The notes beneath the pieces are model-generated. The model searched no databases and had not been told where the DNA came from. It was given only the letters and a program-made list of their open reading frames with translations. From Roseibium litorale (GTDB lineage: Bacteria > Pseudomonadota > Alphaproteobacteria > Rhizobiales > Stappiaceae), in contig NZ_JACYXI010000005.1 in the NCBI RefSeq assembly GCF_014842915.1, forward strand, positions 1 to 64,000: a DNA stretch of 64,000 bases, in the 5' to 3' direction. The translations under genes were made by a program, and so were the position numbers. Below are positions 10,022 through 18,976 of this stretch, one piece after another (position 1 is the first letter of the stretch; the number at the start of each line of letters is the position of its first letter).

Positions 10022-10939
10022 TCAGCTGCTCCGCATACGAGGATCGAGCCAGGCATTCAGCACATCTGCCAGGAAGGTGAAGACGATGTAGAACATCGCG
10101 AAGATGAGAATGAGAGCCTGAACTGTGGGCAGGTCGTTGCGGCCAATGCTTTCCCAGGCGAGGAAGCCGGCACCATGCAAAGCGAAAATCGATTCAACAA
10201 CGATCGAGCCGCCCAGCATGAAACCCATCTGCACGGCGGCGAGAGAGACCACCGGAATGATGGCGTTACGCAACCCGTGCTTGAACAAAACCCGGGTCTC
10301 GGATGCCCCCTTGGCGCGTGCTGTGCGGATATAATCGGACGACAGCACGTCCAGCATCCCAGCGCGCGTCAGACGCATGATCGCGGGCATCGCATAGTAG
10401 CCAAGGACGATGGTCGGCATGATGAAATGCCTCCAGCTATTGGCCCCTGATGGTGGAAGAAGACCCAACTTGATGGAAAACACGACAATGAGGATCAGGC
10501 CGAACCAAAAGCTCGGCATGGCCTGGCCCGCGACGGAAAGGAAAAGGGAGAGACGGTCGATGAAGGAGTTCGGGCGGATAGCCGCGGCAACCCCGAGCGG
10601 CACGGCCGTGAGCAGAGCAAAGCTAATGCCGCAAACCCCGAGCGTCATCGTCACACCGAGACGGTCGGCGATGAGGGACGCCACTGGCAGCTTGAAATAA
10701 TAGCTTTGCCCGAAATCGCCTGACAGAGCCGAGCCCAGCCACTCCCAGTACTGAACCAGCATGGGCCGGTCGAAGCCGTAGAGAGCGCGGATCGCCTCGA
10801 TGTCCTCACCGCTCGCGGTTTCACCCGCAAGAGCTGCCGCCGGATCTCCGGACAGAAACATCAGGCTGAAGCTTATGAAGGAAACCGTCAAAGCAACAAT
10901 GGCGGCCAGCATCAGCCGTTTCAATATGAAGTTCAGCAC
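10022..10939 (-). CDS. Peptide ABC transporter permease (DppB type)
   Basis: Inner-membrane permease of 305 aa starting with a GTG at 10939, preceded by GGAG at 7 nt spacing. The N-terminus LNFILKRLMLAAIVALTVS is the usual DppB opening, followed by the conserved GLDRP-like segment (YGFDRPMLVQYWEW) and the EAA loop YIRTARAKGASETRVLFKHG. An upstream extension of 31 residues runs into the intergenic hairpin and is not coding. Confidence 0.92.
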   Translation of the reverse strand: MLNFILKRLMLAAIVALTVSFISFSLMFLSGDPAAALAGETASGEDIEAIRALYGFDRPMLVQYWEWLGSALSGDFGQSYYFKLPVASLIADRLGVTMTLGVCGISFALLTAVPLGVAAAIRPNSFIDRLSLFLSVAGQAMPSFWFGLILIVVFSIKLGLLPPSGANSWRHFIMPTIVLGYYAMPAIMRLTRAGMLDVLSSDYIRTARAKGASETRVLFKHGLRNAIIPVVSLAAVQMGFMLGGSIVVESIFALHGAGFLAWESIGRNDLPTVQALILIFAMFYIVFTFLADVLNAWLDPRMRSS

Positions 10940-11015
10940 GGGGGTACTCCACAGGATCAAGAACACGGGATCTCTCCCAGCCGCAACACGGCCAGAGGCA
11001 AATCCGGGCAATAGA

Positions 11016-11041
11016 CCGGGCGGCCAGGACAAGCCGCCCGG
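11016..11041 (-). terminator. Intra-operon hairpin between binding protein and permease genes
   Basis: Nine-base arms CCGGGCGGC and GCCGCCCGG with an 8-nt loop, 11 bp after the binding-protein stop. No long T-tract follows, so it is more likely a partial terminator or an mRNA-protecting 3' structure that raises binding-protein output relative to the permeases. Confidence 0.6.
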
Positions 11042-11051
11042 AGAGAGCCTG

Positions 11052-12569
11052 TTAGTTCCAGGTCATGGTTGTGAAGCGCAGGACCTCATCCGCCGTCGGC
11101 GTGTAGGACACTTCCTTCGTGAACACATAGTTCGTGTTGTAGGAGAACATCGGCGCCCAGTATGCTTCGTCGGCAATCCGCTTCAGAGCCTTGCTGTAGT
11201 ACTCCTTGCGCACTTCCGGATCAGTCGCGCTGTCGGCAACGTTCAGATCGGCAAGCACCTGATCGTCACGGGCATCGTCCAGCGAGCCGTGCTTGAAGTA
11301 CTGGCTGACCATGGCCGATGCATCGTTCAAGGAGTAGCTGCCCCAGGTCTGGAACGAGATCGGCACTTCGCCCTTCATGTTGATTTCACGAAGCGCGGAA
11401 TACTGCAGCATCTTGAAATCGGTCTTGATGCCGACAGCATTCAGGTAAAGCGAAATGGCTTCCGCGTATTCACGGTCACGATAGGCATAGAACTCCGTCG
11501 TAAACCCATCCGGGTATCCGGCTTCGGCAAGAAGCTCCTTGGCTTTTTCCGGGTTGTAGTCGTAATGGGTGACGTTCTGATCGCAACCGAACTGGCTCGG
11601 ATAGCAAGGCGTCCAGATGACCTGGCTCTTGCCCTTGAGCAACGCGCTGACGAGCGTCTTGCGGTCAATCGCATAGTTGACGGCCTGGCGCACCTTCAAC
11701 TTGGTGAAGGGATTGTCCGCACCGCTGCGGCCTGCTGCATCCATCGCCAGGTAACCGACGCGCATGGTCGACTCGTTCGCCACCGTGAACTGTTCCATGC
11801 TGGAGAGCCGTTCCGCCAGATCCACAGGAACCTGCCAGATGAGGTCAAGCGTGCCGCTGAACAGTTCAGCCATCTGGGTATTCACGTCCGGGATGGTGCG
11901 GATATCGATCTTGCCGATCGTCGGCTGGCCCTTCGGTCCGTCGAAATAATTTTCGTTCTTCTCCAGCACGAAATGCTGACCGGGAACCACTTCGGTCACC
12001 TTGTAAGGACCCGTGCCGACCGGCTTCAGCCCCATGCCGGAAGCACCGACTTCAGCATAATATTCGTTCGGATAGATCGCCACTGGACCCGCGAGATATT
12101 CAATAGCCGCCGGGAACTTGTCCTTGAGATAGATGCGAACCGTGTAGTCGTCGATCTTCTCGGCAGACTTCATCCAATTGACGTTCCGCTGTGTCTTTAC
12201 GCCGTTTTCTTCCTTCGCAACGAAGTTGACCGTATAGACCACGTCATCCGCGTTGAAGGGTTCCCCATTGTGGAACTTGACGCCCTGGCGGAGCTTGAAC
12301 TCCAGGGTCGTGTCGTCGACCCAGGTCCAGGATTCAGCAAGGTTGCCCTTGTATTCATTGGTGACCGGGTCGAGGTAAATCAGCCCGTCCCAGATGGCGC
12401 GCATAAGAACGACGCCTTCACGTGCCGAATTGAAGTAGCTGTCGACGCTTTCCAGCTCCTTCGTAAAGGCGACATTCAACGTTCCGCTGGCCTTGTCCGC
12501 CCAAGCCGAACCTGCGGCGGCGAGAAGCGCAGACGCCGCGATCGTGGTCTTCAGAAATGATGCCTTCAT
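11052..12569 (-). CDS. Peptide ABC transporter substrate-binding protein (SBP_bac_5)
   Basis: Periplasmic receptor of 505 aa. The N-terminus MKASFLKTTIAASALLAAAG ending SAWA-DK is a clear Sec signal peptide. The mature part carries family-5 motifs such as AESWTWVDDTTLEFKLRQGVKFHNGEPFNADDVVYT. ATG 12569 has AAGGA 8 nt upstream; the 12-residue extension from 12605 would spoil the signal peptide. First gene of the operon, with a divergent IclR regulator. Substrate class (di- or oligopeptides, perhaps glutathione) is inferred from the co-transcribed peptidases. Confidence 0.93.
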   Translation of the reverse strand: MKASFLKTTIAASALLAAAGSAWADKASGTLNVAFTKELESVDSYFNSAREGVVLMRAIWDGLIYLDPVTNEYKGNLAESWTWVDDTTLEFKLRQGVKFHNGEPFNADDVVYTVNFVAKEENGVKTQRNVNWMKSAEKIDDYTVRIYLKDKFPAAIEYLAGPVAIYPNEYYAEVGASGMGLKPVGTGPYKVTEVVPGQHFVLEKNENYFDGPKGQPTIGKIDIRTIPDVNTQMAELFSGTLDLIWQVPVDLAERLSSMEQFTVANESTMRVGYLAMDAAGRSGADNPFTKLKVRQAVNYAIDRKTLVSALLKGKSQVIWTPCYPSQFGCDQNVTHYDYNPEKAKELLAEAGYPDGFTTEFYAYRDREYAEAISLYLNAVGIKTDFKMLQYSALREINMKGEVPISFQTWGSYSLNDASAMVSQYFKHGSLDDARDDQVLADLNVADSATDPEVRKEYYSKALKRIADEAYWAPMFSYNTNYVFTKEVSYTPTADEVLRFTTMTWN

Positions 12570-12623
12570 TCCCCTGTTCCTTCTCTTTGCATGCCTTTGA
12601 AACACGCATCCATTGCTCTGAAA

Positions 12624-12640
12624 GTATTATATATTAATAC
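12624..12640. promoter_or_regulatory. Candidate IclR operator (GTATTA-N5-TAATAC)
   Basis: A perfect 6-bp inverted repeat with a TATAT centre in an AT-rich block between the divergent binding-protein gene (start 12569) and the IclR gene (start 12728). Position and symmetry fit a regulator site controlling one or both promoters; binding is inferred. Confidence 0.5.
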
Positions 12641-12727
12641 CTAGTATTTTTTTATTTTTAAAATATTCTCGGAACTGACCAGATCGTCAAGTCTCGAATG
12701 GAAATTTCGCTCAAAAAGGCGGCATGC

Positions 12728-13531
12728 ATGCAGACAAAGCAAAACACTCTCTATGTCGGTTCACTGGCGAAAGGTCTGAAATTGCTGCGGGCATTCGACG
12801 ACCAGCACACCGACCTCTCCTTGACGGATCTCATGGAGCGAACCGGTCTCGATAAAAGCGCCACTCAGAGGCTGGCGAACACGCTCCACGTTGAAGGGAT
12901 GCTGGACAAGGACCCGGTCACCAAACGCTACCGGCCTTCTCATGCCTGGCTGGAACTTGCCTTCGCCTATTACTGGGCCGACCCGGTTGTCGGCAGGACG
13001 CTGCCCAAGCTGATCGAACTCTCCCAGCAGTTGGGGGAAACCGTCAACCTGGCGGAAATGTCCGGAGATCACATCATCTATGTCAACCGTCTGCCCTGCA
13101 AGCGCACGCACTTTGCCGCGACGGTTATCGGACGGCGTCTCCCTGCGCTGATGACGACAAGCGGCCGCGTTATGATCGCGACTTACCCGGAAGAAGAAAG
13201 AAAGAGGATTGTGGAGACCTGGACGCTGAGGGCATTCACACCTCACACGCTTTTGGACAGGGAGGCCCTTGGACGGGCCGTAGAGCAAGCAGCGACGGAT
13301 GGCTACGCGGTTGCGGCAAGCCAGATGATCATTGGCGAGCTTGCCATCGCCGCCCCCATCATCGGCCCGGATGGCAGATCCTCTGCCGCCATCCAATGCT
13401 CGGTGTCATCGCATCACTATGACGAGGACCGGTTGCTCAAGGAAATTCTGCCGGCCCTTCGCGACACGGCAAACTCCATCTCGCCAGCCATGCGCCAACC
13501 CGCCGTCCGGGATTTTACGCCGGGGCTTTGA
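12728..13531 (+). CDS. IclR-family transcriptional regulator
   Basis: A 267-aa regulator with an N-terminal winged HTH (about residues 10-70: LAKGLKLLRAF, LMERTGLDKSATQRLANTL) and a C-terminal GAF-like IclR effector domain ending in CSVSSH. ATG 12728 is chosen because AAGG lies 8 nt upstream; an ATG at 12698 lacks a ribosome site. It is divergent from the dpp-type operon and is its most likely regulator, responding to an unknown small ligand. Confidence 0.9.
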   Translation: MQTKQNTLYVGSLAKGLKLLRAFDDQHTDLSLTDLMERTGLDKSATQRLANTLHVEGMLDKDPVTKRYRPSHAWLELAFAYYWADPVVGRTLPKLIELSQQLGETVNLAEMSGDHIIYVNRLPCKRTHFAATVIGRRLPALMTTSGRVMIATYPEEERKRIVETWTLRAFTPHTLLDREALGRAVEQAATDGYAVAASQMIIGELAIAAPIIGPDGRSSAAIQCSVSSHHYDEDRLLKEILPALRDTANSISPAMRQPAVRDFTPGL

Positions 13532-13559
13532 CCCGGCTCATGCGGCCGTTGGGCAAGCA

Positions 13560-13578
13560 GGACGGGAAGTTCCCGTCC
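13560..13578. terminator. Hairpin between convergent iclR-type gene and panB
   Basis: GGACGGGA-AGT-TCCCGTCC, 8-bp arms, lies in the short gap between the convergent stops at 13531 and 13589. There is no T-run on either side, so a factor-assisted or weak bidirectional stop is the best guess. Confidence 0.45.
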
Positions 13579-13588
13579 GGAAAGCAAA

Positions 13589-14398
13589 TCAGCGGTAAAC
13601 CTGGCCTTCGCCGGGGAAAGCGCGGCTTTTGACTTCTTCCGCGTAGTTCTTGACAGCGTCTTCGATCTGCTCCCCGAGAGAGCCGTAGACCTTCACGAAC
13701 TTCGGCGGCTTCGGGTTGAGGCCGAGCATGTCTTCCAGCACGAGAATCTGGCCGTCGCAGACGGAAGAGGCGCCGATGCCGATCGTCGGGATGTGGACCT
13801 CCTTGGTGACGGCAGCGGCCAGTGGCTCGACCATACCTTCCACCACGAGGCTGAACGCCCCCGCTTCGGCAACGTCGCGAGCATCCTTCAGGTGATGCGC
13901 CCAATCGTTTTCGGAACGGCCCTGGGTCTTGAAGCCACCCATCACATGAACCGACTGCGGGGTCAGTCCGATGTGGCCCATGACCGGAATGCCGCGCTCG
14001 GTCAGAAAATGGATTGTCTCGGCCATACGGCTACCGCCTTCCAGCTTCACTGCACCGCAGCCGGTCTCCTTCATGATGTGGGCCGCGTTGCGGAACGCCA
14101 CGGAGGGGCTTTCCTCATAGCTGCCAAAGGGCATGTCGACGACAACGAGCGCGCGCTCGGTGCCGCGCACCACAGCCTTGCCATGGGCGATCATCATGTC
14201 GATGGTCACGCCAATGGTCGTTTCCAACCCGTGCATGACCATGCCAAGACTGTCACCGACGAGAATGAAATCCGCATATTTGTCCACGATCGCAGCGGTG
14301 TGCGAATGATAGGACGTCAGAGAGACAATCGGCTCGCCGCCCTTGCGCGCAGCAATCTGGGGAACCGTAATCCGGCGGACGGCTTTCTGAACGCTCAT
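13589..14398 (-). CDS. panB: 3-methyl-2-oxobutanoate hydroxymethyltransferase
   Basis: First committed enzyme of pantothenate synthesis: transfers a hydroxymethyl group from methylene-tetrahydrofolate to 2-oxoisovalerate. The 269-aa protein shows family motifs ISLTSYHS-like ([15 protein letters not shown]), [20 protein letters not shown], and [14 protein letters not shown] 14398 has AAAGGAAA 4 nt upstream; six further upstream residues are not needed. It follows panC on the same strand with a 61-bp gap, so the two probably form an operon. Confidence 0.96.
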   Translation of the reverse strand: MSVQKAVRRITVPQIAARKGGEPIVSLTSYHSHTAAIVDKYADFILVGDSLGMVMHGLETTIGVTIDMMIAHGKAVVRGTERALVVVDMPFGSYEESPSVAFRNAAHIMKETGCGAVKLEGGSRMAETIHFLTERGIPVMGHIGLTPQSVHVMGGFKTQGRSENDWAHHLKDARDVAEAGAFSLVVEGMVEPLAAAVTKEVHIPTIGIGASSVCDGQILVLEDMLGLNPKPPKFVKVYGSLGEQIEDAVKNYAEEVKSRAFPGEGQVYR

Positions 14399-14459
14399 GG
14401 CGTTTCCTTTCAGCAAATGTGCCTAGGCGGCGACCCGGCGGGCCGGGTCACGAGAAATC

Positions 14460-15305
14460 TCAAGGAGCGATGACGCGCTGGTCGATCAGAAGAACCGGTC
14501 CGAACCGCACGGCAAGCAGAATCACCGCCTCCCGGTCCAGCTCGCCGGTCAGAGGCGCAAGGGTCGCCGCATCGCGGATATCGACGCTTTCGACCTTGCC
14601 GCCGGGCGCTTCTGCCAGAACCGCGCGGATAGTGCTTTCAAGGCTGGCGATCCCGGGACGGGACGGTGCAAGCGCGGCTGCCGCTGCCAATGACCGGTTT
14701 AAGGCTGGCGCCTGAGCCCGGTGCTCGGGTGAAAGGCGCACATTCCGGGACGACATGGCGAGGCCGTCATCCTCCCGCACGGTCGGATGACCAGCGATCT
14801 GGAGCGGCATATCCAGATCACGCACCATCTGGCGGATGATCGCCAGCTGCTGGAAATCCTTCTCGCCAAAGACGGCGACATCGGGCTGGATGATATTGAA
14901 GAGCTTGGTCACGACGGTGGAAACGCCACGGAAATGCCCCGGCCGGAGCGCACCTTGCAGCACGCCTGAGAGCCCAGGCACCTCGACGAATGTGTCTCCA
15001 CGGGCGCCGTACATTTCCTCCACGTCCGGCATGAAAACAGCCTCGACGCCTTCGGCCCTCAGCTTTGCCAGATCCCCCTCCGGGTCACGCGGATAGGTGG
15101 CCAGATCCTCATTGGGGCCAAACTGGGTCGGATTGACGAAGATGGAGACGATCACCCGGTCCGTCCGGCGCGCAGCTTCCCGCACCAGCGAAAGGTGGCC
15201 CTCATGGAGAAAGCCCATGGTCGGCACAAGACCGATGGTCTGCCCCTGACGGCGCAGGCTGGCAACCCGGTCGCGTACTTCCTGTTTCCTTGCACAAATC
15301 TGCAT
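14460..15305 (-). CDS. panC: Pantothenate synthetase (pantoate-beta-alanine ligase)
   Basis: ATP-dependent ligase joining pantoate and beta-alanine, 281 aa. The nucleotide-binding HIGH-like motif is in PTMGFLHEGHLSLV; VSIFVNPTQFGPNEDL, FGEKDFQQL and SSRNVRLSP are diagnostic. ATG 15305 has GAAGGA just upstream; the longer frame from 15362 is rejected. panC is the promoter-proximal gene of panC-panB, in a divergent gap shared with the phosphonate cluster. Confidence 0.96.
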   Translation of the reverse strand: MQICARKQEVRDRVASLRRQGQTIGLVPTMGFLHEGHLSLVREAARRTDRVIVSIFVNPTQFGPNEDLATYPRDPEGDLAKLRAEGVEAVFMPDVEEMYGARGDTFVEVPGLSGVLQGALRPGHFRGVSTVVTKLFNIIQPDVAVFGEKDFQQLAIIRQMVRDLDMPLQIAGHPTVREDDGLAMSSRNVRLSPEHRAQAPALNRSLAAAAALAPSRPGIASLESTIRAVLAEAPGGKVESVDIRDAATLAPLTGELDREAVILLAVRFGPVLLIDQRVIAP

Positions 15306-15428
15306 GGCGTCCTTCCCATGGATCCTGTGTAAGCTTCGCTCCCGGACCCTTTTCTTGAGCAAAGTTCTTATCGCCTCACCGCTGGGCCGGTCCAGCGGGA
15401 ATTTGTGCAGCGCGGTCGTCTGATCTGA

Positions 15429-15451
15429 AATTATAGCTAAAAGCTATAATT
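15429..15451. promoter_or_regulatory. 23-bp perfect palindrome, candidate operator of the phosphonate operon
   Basis: AATTATAGCT-AAA-AGCTATAATT: 10-bp perfect arms, 3-nt spacer. It lies between divergent panC (start 15305) and the TIGR03364 gene (start 15547), about 95 bp before the latter. The AT-rich symmetry is typical of a dimeric regulator site; no regulator gene is adjacent. Confidence 0.6.
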
Positions 15452-15546
15452 ATGAGAATTCGATACAAACATTCCGCCTACCATCGTAGCTTCTCCCGGC
15501 CAGTCCTCCGGGCTGGGCCTTTCACATCCCGAGGGATCTCGTACGC

Positions 15547-16689
15547 ATGGCTCACCCCCATTATGACCTTGCCGTTGTTGGCGCTGGAATTGTCGGCCTC
15601 TCCCATGCCCTTGCCGCCGCAAGGCTTGGCAAATCCGTGGTGGTGATGGACCGGGATGCCGCAGCCAATGGCGCATCGATCCGCAATTTCGGCTTCGTTA
15701 CAGTCACCGGCCAGCAGGCGGGAGACTGCTGGGAAAAGGCCTGGCGCAGCCGGGCCGTCTGGACAGAGGTCTCGGAAGCTGCCCGCATCCCCGTGCTGCA
15801 TCAGGGACTGACCATGACCGCCCGGCGGCCCGAGGCCGAAGCCGTGATCGATGCCTTTCTTCAGACCCCTATGGCCGAAGGCTGCCGGCGGCTGTCTCCA
15901 AAAGAGGCAAAGACCCTTTCCCCTTGCCTGCGGGCGGAGAGAATCACGGCAGCGCTTTATTCGCCCCATGAGCTGCGCGTTGAATCCCGGGAGGCCCTGC
16001 CCCGGCTGGCCGCCTGGCTGGAAGAACAGTTCGGCGTGACCTTTCTATGGCAGACGAGCGTCACGTCGGTCGAAACACCGAAGCTCGTGACATCGCGGGG
16101 CAAGGTTCATGCGGAAACAGTTGTCGTCTGTCCCGGCGATGATTTCACCGGACTTTTCGCAAGCCGGATCGCCCCCTACGGCGTGACCCGCTGCAAGCTG
16201 CAGATGCTCAGGGTTTCTCCGCAAACGCCGATGTCCCTTGGAACCGCCGTCATGTCCGACCTCGGGCTAGCCCGCTATCTCGGCTACGCGGAACTGCCCG
16301 AGGCCGAAGCGCTGAAGCAAAGCCTCGACAAGGAACAGGCACAGCTGCGAGAGAACGGCATTCACCTGATCGTGGTGCAATCGGCCGACGGCAGTCTGGT
16401 CGTGGGGGACAGCCACCATTATTCGCCAACACCCGACCCGTTCCTGCACAAGCGGGTCAACGAACTCATCCTTGAGGAAATGGACGCGGTCCTGGATCTT
16501 GGCCCCTATCAGATCAGTGAGAGCTGGATAGGAACCTACGCCTCCGCAGCCGATCGCTGGCGGTTTACCGATGCGCCCGACGAGGCCACACGTATTGTTG
16601 TGGTCACGGCAGGCTGCGGCGCGTCGACCGCCTTTGCTATTGGCGAGGAAACAATTTCGGATCTGTTCGGCAAGGGAGCCGCCGCATGA
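15547..16689 (+). CDS. TIGR03364 FAD-dependent oxidoreductase of phosphonate clusters
   Basis: A 380-aa flavoprotein of the glycine-oxidase/DAO fold. It opens with the dinucleotide-binding motif VVGAGIVGLSHALAAARLG and has the GASIRNFGFVTVTGQQ segment characteristic of TIGR03364 enzymes, which are known from phosphonate-catabolism clusters. Related FAD enzymes oxidise 2-aminoethylphosphonate or its N-methyl form to phosphonoacetaldehyde. Its 3' end overlaps phnX by 4 nt, so its product very likely feeds PhnX. No PhnW transaminase gene is present in the window. The exact amine substrate is inferred. Confidence 0.85.
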   Translation: MAHPHYDLAVVGAGIVGLSHALAAARLGKSVVVMDRDAAANGASIRNFGFVTVTGQQAGDCWEKAWRSRAVWTEVSEAARIPVLHQGLTMTARRPEAEAVIDAFLQTPMAEGCRRLSPKEAKTLSPCLRAERITAALYSPHELRVESREALPRLAAWLEEQFGVTFLWQTSVTSVETPKLVTSRGKVHAETVVVCPGDDFTGLFASRIAPYGVTRCKLQMLRVSPQTPMSLGTAVMSDLGLARYLGYAELPEAEALKQSLDKEQAQLRENGIHLIVVQSADGSLVVGDSHHYSPTPDPFLHKRVNELILEEMDAVLDLGPYQISESWIGTYASAADRWRFTDAPDEATRIVVVTAGCGASTAFAIGEETISDLFGKGAAA

Positions 16690-17465
16690 CCAAATTCAAG
16701 GCCGTCGTCTTCGACTGGGCCGGAACCATGATCGACTTCGGGTCCTTCGCGCCAATGGGCGTTTTCGTGAAGGCCTTCGCAAAGTTCGGCATCACCGCGA
16801 CCATCGAACAGGCCCGGGGCCCAATGGGAGCGCCGAAGTGGCATCACATCCGGGCCATGATGAATGGCCCGGATATCGCTGCCCAGTGGCAGCAGACCTT
16901 CGGGCAATTGCCGCAGGATGAGGATGTAGACGCGGTCTACAAGATCTTCGTGCCGATGAACGAGGACGTGGTCGCAGACTATGCAACACTGGTCCCCGGG
17001 GCCCTCGAGACGGTGCAGTGGCTCCGCAGCCGGGGCATGAAGATCGGCTCCACAACGGGCTACACAAGGTCGATCATGGAAAGGGTTCTGCCTGTTGCGG
17101 CCGCCCAGGGCTACGAGCCGGACAATTTGATCTGCGCCGACGATCTGGCCGAGGGACGCCCCGGCCCTCTCGGCATGTATCAGTGTTTCGTGGATCTGGC
17201 GGTCTATCCCCCCAGCGCCGTGATCAAGGTGGATGACACCGAGCCTGGCATAGCTGAGGGCGTGGCTGCCGGTTGCGTCACTGTTGGCCTTGCCCTGTCG
17301 GGCAATTATGCCGGCAAGACCCCGCAAGAGCTGGCAAGCCTTTCGCCGGAAGCAGTCGATGCGCTCCGCATTTATGCGACGGCCCAACTGAAAGCTGCAG
17401 GTGCCGACCATGTCATCGATACGGTCGCCGACTTGCCGGAGCTGATCAAGAGCCTGGAGCCGTAA
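16686..17465 (+). CDS. phnX: Phosphonoacetaldehyde hydrolase (phosphonatase)
   Basis: HAD-family C-P bond hydrolase converting phosphonoacetaldehyde to acetaldehyde and phosphate, 259 aa. Asp10 in VFDWAGTMID is the HAD nucleophile, and Lys51 in GPMGAPKWHHI matches the Schiff-base lysine that separates PhnX from ordinary HAD phosphatases. TTGYTRSIM and VKVDDTEPGIAEG are further PhnX motifs. It overlaps the oxidoreductase (ATGA) and its TAA shares one base with the ATG of the following hydrolase, so the three form a tight operon. Confidence 0.96.
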   Translation: MTKFKAVVFDWAGTMIDFGSFAPMGVFVKAFAKFGITATIEQARGPMGAPKWHHIRAMMNGPDIAAQWQQTFGQLPQDEDVDAVYKIFVPMNEDVVADYATLVPGALETVQWLRSRGMKIGSTTGYTRSIMERVLPVAAAQGYEPDNLICADDLAEGRPGPLGMYQCFVDLAVYPPSAVIKVDDTEPGIAEGVAAGCVTVGLALSGNYAGKTPQELASLSPEAVDALRIYATAQLKAAGADHVIDTVADLPELIKSLEP

Positions 17466-18976
17466 TGAAGCGGCGTCCTAACATTCTGCTGATCACGGCT
17501 GACCAGTGGCGAGGCGACAGTCTCGGATGCGCGGGACATCCGGCCGTCAAAACGCCGAATGTGGATGCGCTTGCCCGGCAGGGTACCCTGTTCACCCGCC
17601 ATTTCGCGGCAACGGCCCCCTGTTCTCCAGCGCGGGCCTCACTCTATACCGGCCTTTACCAGATGAACCACCGGGTGATCTGGAACGGCTCGCCCTTGGA
17701 CGCACGGTTCGACACCATCGCCCTGGCCGCCCGGCGGGCCGGTTACCGGCCAACGTTGTTCGGCTACACGGACACCGCACCTGACCCGCGGCGCCTTGCC
17801 CCCGGCGATCCGGCGCTTTTGACCTATGAAGGCGTCCTGCCGGGCTTTGAGACCGGCCAGATCCTGCCGGAAGACGATGGCCCCTGGCTCGACTGGTTGA
17901 AAGAACGCGGCTATGGCGAGGAAGACCTCGCGGCGATCCATCACGTCGAAATGGAGCCTGGCGAACGCGTTTCGCTGAAACCGGCAAAATATGGCGCGAA
18001 TGAAACCCAGACCGCATTCCTGACGGACAGGTTTCTGGACTGGCTGGCCGGTCAGGCGACAGACCAGCCGTGGTTTGCCCATGTCTCTTTCCTGCGCCCG
18101 CATCCGCCGCTTTGCGCACCGGCCCCCTATAACGCACTCTATGATCCGGAGGATGACGCCGGATTTGAAGGCGCTGAAACGGCCGAGGAAGAAGCAGCCT
18201 TCCATCCACTGGTCAAAGCGCTGCAGCAGACCCAGAAGATCTCAAGCCATATTCCCGGAGCCGGTGGTTTGGTCAGCGATCTCAGCCGCCGCGACCTCAA
18301 GCGGATCCGGGCGCTCTACCATGGCATGATTTCAGAAGTGGACGCCCAGCTCGGCAGGCTGCTTGAGGGTCTTCGGAACGCGGGAATGGAGGACAACACA
18401 GTCATCCTCTTCACCTCCGACCATGCGGAGATGATGGGCGACCACTGGATGCTCGGCAAAGGCGGTTTTTACCCGCAGAGCTACCACATCCCGCTGGTGA
18501 TCCGGCTGCCGGGTGCCAAAGCTGGCCAGACCTGTGAAGCTTTCACTTCAGCGGCAGATGTTTTTCCGACACTGACGGCGCTCATGGGCATTGCCCCGGA
18601 CCATGCGCCGGATGGCCGCTCTCTCTTGCCGATCCTGCAAGGCGAAGTTCCGGAAGACTGGCGCGACGGCGCAGTCTTTGAATATGACTTCCGCAATCTC
18701 GCTGTCACGCCAGACGGCATCGCAGCGGGAGCGAAGAATGGCTTGTCGGTCCTGTGCCTGCAGACCCAGGACTGGCTCTATGTCCATTGCCCGACATTGC
18801 CGCCGGTTCTGATGAAGACCGGCAAGGCAGCGGCCCACCAAAACCTCGCGTTCGATCCGGTTTACCGGAACGTGCTGCTGGACTGCCAATCCCGGCTGCT
18901 AAGCACCCGCATGCGGCTCAACGACGAAACGCTCTCGCAAAAGCTGGTCTGGGAGTTCTATCCGGAAAACCTTTAA
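17465..18976 (+). CDS. Sulfatase-fold hydrolase, probably phosphonate monoester hydrolase/phosphodiesterase
   Basis: Alkaline-phosphatase superfamily protein of 503 aa. It has the formylglycine signature CSPAR (Cys53), the N-terminal metal-site Asp in LLITADQWRGDSLG, and the second metal motif LFTSDHAEMMGDHWMLGKGG. The Cys needs conversion to formylglycine for activity. Family members include arylsulfatases, choline sulfatases and phosphonate monoester hydrolases; the one-base overlap with phnX argues for release of phosphonate or phosphate from esters. The real start is ATG 17465; an upstream extension lies in another frame over phnX. It ends 4 nt into the convergent TPP-enzyme gene. Confidence 0.8.
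   Translation: MKRRPNILLITADQWRGDSLGCAGHPAVKTPNVDALARQGTLFTRHFAATAPCSPARASLYTGLYQMNHRVIWNGSPLDARFDTIALAARRAGYRPTLFGYTDTAPDPRRLAPGDPALLTYEGVLPGFETGQILPEDDGPWLDWLKERGYGEEDLAAIHHVEMEPGERVSLKPAKYGANETQTAFLTDRFLDWLAGQATDQPWFAHVSFLRPHPPLCAPAPYNALYDPEDDAGFEGAETAEEEAAFHPLVKALQQTQKISSHIPGAGGLVSDLSRRDLKRIRALYHGMISEVDAQLGRLLEGLRNAGMEDNTVILFTSDHAEMMGDHWMLGKGGFYPQSYHIPLVIRLPGAKAGQTCEAFTSAADVFPTLTALMGIAPDHAPDGRSLLPILQGEVPEDWRDGAVFEYDFRNLAVTPDGIAAGAKNGLSVLCLQTQDWLYVHCPTLPPVLMKTGKAAAHQNLAFDPVYRNVLLDCQSRLLSTRMRLNDETLSQKLVWEFYPENL

Noticed and set aside
10800-12560. 586-codon plus-strand open frame
   Set aside because: Antisense to the substrate-binding protein gene with clear signal peptide; shadow of its codon bias.
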